Of a DNA stretch of 64,000 nucleotides, positions 62,173-64,000 are shown piece by piece; positions within the stretch are counted from its first letter, which is position 1, and each line of letters begins with the position of its first letter. The stretch is from Streptomyces cinerochromogenes (lineage in GTDB: Bacteria; Actinomycetota; Actinomycetes; Streptomycetales; Streptomycetaceae): assembly GCF_014648635.1 (NCBI RefSeq), contig NZ_BMRM01000008.1, forward strand, positions 124,001-188,000, written 5' to 3'. The notes under the pieces were generated by a model. The model made no database searches and was not told where the DNA came from. It worked only from the letters and a program-made list of their open reading frames with translations. A program made the position numbers and the translations under genes.

Positions 62173-63338
62173 CCCCGTCCGTGCGCCCGGCCGGGCAGGT
62201 GGACGTCACCGTGGCGGGCGGCGGCCCGGCGGGTTCCGTGGCGGCACTCATCATGGCGAGTGCCGGGTACCGCGTCCTGCTTTTCGACGACGGCCCGCAT
62301 TCCATACCGCGATCTGGTCGAACCGCGTTCAAGATCGGGGAGTCCCTGCCGCCCGCCGCCCACCCGCTCTTGCGCGACCTCGGGCTGCTGGACGGCTTCC
62401 TGGCTGCCGGGCACCCCAGGTCCACCGGCACCTACAGTGCCTGGGGATCGGAGGAACTGCGGGGCCACAGCCACCTGTTCGATCCGTACGGGCACGGCTG
62501 GCACCTGGACAGGCTCCGCTTCGACGCCTTTCTGCGGGACGCGGCCGTAGCAGCAGGCGCCGAACTACGGCGAGCCACAGTGCTCGAGCAGCTCGGCAGC
62601 CGCCTCATCGTCCGCGAGCGGGGCTCGGCTGCCGTGACGGAGTTGCACAGCCGTTGGACGGTCGACGCCACCGGCCGGCGTTGCGTCATCGGCCGCCGAC
62701 ACGGCCGTCGCCGTCGGCAGGATCGGCTCATCACCGCGTACGCCGTGTTCCGGGACCGTCACCCCGCGCACCCGGAGGGCCAGGAGGACGTCGAGGCGCG
62801 CACCCTCGTCGAGGCCGCACCCCACGGCTGGTGGTACACCACCCGGATCCCGGCCGGGCGCCTGGTTGCCTATCTGACCGACCGCGACCTCGTGGAACCG
62901 TCTCTTCGTACCCCTGAAGGATTCTGGCGCGACCTTGCCCGAACCGGGCACGTGTACCACCGGCTGGAAGGCTACGACCCCGCTTCAGCTCCCGTGCCGC
63001 GCTGGGCACCTGCGCACGGTCTGCAGCTCACCCCCGCCGCCGGCCCGGGTTGGGTGGCGGCCGGGGATGCCGCCCTCGCCTTCGACCCACTCTCCTCGCA
63101 GGGCATCCTCACTGCGCTGCTCACCGGTGCCCGTGCCGGACAGACCGTGGCCGCGTGCCTGGCCGACGCGGGCCGGACGGGCGCTGCGCTCGCCACCTAC
63201 ACACAGTTCCTGGAGGGCATCGCCGCAGCGTACCGCAGGCACCATGCGTACGCGTACGACCAGGAGCAGCGTTGGCCCTCCAGCCCCTTTTGGCAGCGTC
63301 GCCGAAGAGTCGTGAAGACCGTGCCCGGCATGGCCTGA
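62169..63338 (+). CDS. LodB-like FAD-dependent oxidoreductase for CTQ biogenesis
   Basis: 389 residues. N-terminal dinucleotide motif VAGGGPAGSVAAL, KIGESLPP, and the FAD motif GWVAAGDAALAFDPLSSQGI place it with tryptophan-halogenase-like flavoproteins. LodB/GoxB proteins are needed to form the tryptophylquinone in their LodA/GoxA partners. GTG at 62169 overlaps the oxidase stop as GTGA. A perfect hairpin follows. Confidence 0.88.
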   Translation: MTPSVRPAGQVDVTVAGGGPAGSVAALIMASAGYRVLLFDDGPHSIPRSGRTAFKIGESLPPAAHPLLRDLGLLDGFLAAGHPRSTGTYSAWGSEELRGHSHLFDPYGHGWHLDRLRFDAFLRDAAVAAGAELRRATVLEQLGSRLIVRERGSAAVTELHSRWTVDATGRRCVIGRRHGRRRRQDRLITAYAVFRDRHPAHPEGQEDVEARTLVEAAPHGWWYTTRIPAGRLVAYLTDRDLVEPSLRTPEGFWRDLARTGHVYHRLEGYDPASAPVPRWAPAHGLQLTPAAGPGWVAAGDAALAFDPLSSQGILTALLTGARAGQTVAACLADAGRTGAALATYTQFLEGIAAAYRRHHAYAYDQEQRWPSSPFWQRRRRVVKTVPGMA

Positions 63339-63348
63339 GGAACGGCGT

Positions 63349-63390
63349 CCCGTCTCGTCAGACGGCCTGACCGCTGTCTGACGAGACGGG
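63349..63390. terminator. Perfect 15-bp hairpin terminator
   Basis: CCCGTCTCGTCAGAC (63349-63363) pairs perfectly with 63376-63390 across a 12-base loop, 10 bases after the LodB stop. The stop codon of the convergent DUF6895 gene (63358-63360) lies inside the left arm, so it can serve both genes. Confidence 0.8.
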
Positions 63391-64000
63391 GCTCAGGCCG
63401 CCCGGGCAGCGGCATGGTGCCCAGCTGTCGGCGGTAAGTGCGAGGAGCGCCACCAAAGTGGTGTGGTAAGTCGACAGAAAACGCCGTCGGGCCGTGTCAC
63501 CGTCTCGACACGGCAGGCCACTGCCAGCGCCACTGGGACCAGGAAAACTGCCGTCTGTCCGCTGCCATGCTTTCAGTTCCGACAGGCCTTGACGCCCAAC
63601 GGGTTCTGCCATGCACGTGCCGACCATGAGCAGCTCTGCGGCGAGGTCCTGGTTGCCGACCTCTTGCGCGCACTTGAGCCAGGTGGGAAGCCAGAAGGCA
63701 AGGTAGGCCGAGACACCGGGAGTCGTCAGCGCCTCTGGACGCCTGCCGAAGTCGGTGAGGTAGAAGACTTCGTGGGTCATCGGATAGCCAGTGGTGTCTG
63801 AAAAAGTCCAGGGCTCGGGCATGGCGCTGAGCCAGCTGCCCGCTGCGGGCTTCACTGGTGGGGGCGAAAGTTCGAGGCGGCCCAAGTTGTACCGCAATGC
63901 CGTGTGCCGCCAGGCCGGGAGCTCCATTCCCTGCATCAAGGCCGAGTTCGAGAGGTACGATACCCAAGCGTCCAACCGATTACTGCGGTAACCCATTGTG
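63358..64000 (-). CDS. DUF6895 family protein, 5' partial
   Basis: About 213 residues are visible; the frame is open to the right edge and the family is usually longer, so the start is probably outside, though an ATG at 63996 is possible. Family-like segments are EPWTFSDTTGYPMTHEVFYLTDFGRRPE, YLAFWLPTWLKCAQEVGNQDLAAELLMVGTCM and WQRTDGSFPGPSG...YHTTLVALLAL. The family is often found near natural-product genes; function unknown. Confidence 0.7.
   Translation of the reverse strand, partial: TMGYRSNRLDAWVSYLSNSALMQGMELPAWRHTALRYNLGRLELSPPPVKPAAGSWLSAMPEPWTFSDTTGYPMTHEVFYLTDFGRRPEALTTPGVSAYLAFWLPTWLKCAQEVGNQDLAAELLMVGTCMAEPVGRQGLSELKAWQRTDGSFPGPSGAGSGLPCRDGDTARRRFLSTYHTTLVALLALTADSWAPCRCPGGLSPVSSDSGQAV

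Overview
The window is a stretch of a Streptomyces (or close relative) chromosome. The base composition is very GC-rich, real genes carry G or C at nearly every third codon position, GTG and TTG starts are frequent, stop-start overlaps are common, and the gene families (FBP, DUF2470, DUF5994, LodA, MoxR/VWA, ROK, BNR_4) are typical of streptomycetes. No rRNA, tRNA, CRISPR array, transposase or integrase was seen.

Region 1 (1-13.8 kb) is ordinary core-like sequence: the 3' part of a STAS gene, a DUF4230 protein, a six-gene Mrp-type cation/proton antiporter operon on the minus strand, a VanZ protein, a secreted GH16 glucanase with a ricin-type lectin domain, an SDR oxidoreductase, a PHP phosphoesterase, a HAD phosphatase, an epimerase and a ROK repressor with a candidate operator. 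Region 2 (13.8-26.6 kb) holds a self-sufficient P450-reductase fusion, a second stand-alone P450 related to its heme domain with a divergent TetR gene, a PAS-LuxR regulator, an FBP protein, an aromatic acid exporter-like protein, a Tat-exported beta-propeller and a DUF2470 gene behind an iron box.

Region 3 (26.6-38.9 kb) is an L-rhamnose utilisation locus. A rhamnose mutarotase, a secreted BNR propeller and a LacI repressor run one way. Rhamnose isomerase, an aldolase-dehydrogenase fusion, rhamnulokinase and lutABC run the other way. Together they would take L-rhamnose to DHAP plus L-lactaldehyde, then L-lactate, then pyruvate. The divergent promoter region carries three GAAA/TTTC palindromes that fit the LacI protein. 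No sugar transporter is present.

Region 4 (38.9-52.2 kb) contains an oxidoreductase with an operator-like palindrome, an osmoprotectant-type ABC transporter whose ATPase gene faces the other three, TetR, a MoxR-VWA pair, a D-cysteine desulfhydrase-like enzyme, a cupin, a decayed membrane terpene-cyclase-like gene, an HD protein, GNAT, and a LysR-pirin divergent pair with a TTC-N11-GAA box.

Region 5 (52.2-59.1 kb) looks accessory. It has weaker codon bias, three DUF5994 paralogues, a STAS-acetyltransferase fusion, a SpoIIE/PP2C phosphatase, and debris of pirin and arsenate-reductase-like genes. Region 6 (59.1-63.4 kb) is the most notable part: a 1012-residue protein joining a catalase-fold domain to a LodA-type tryptophylquinone amine/amino-acid oxidase, translationally coupled to its LodB-like flavoprotein and closed by a perfect 15-bp hairpin. 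The oxidase would make hydrogen peroxide and the fused catalase could remove it. A partial DUF6895 gene runs off the right edge.
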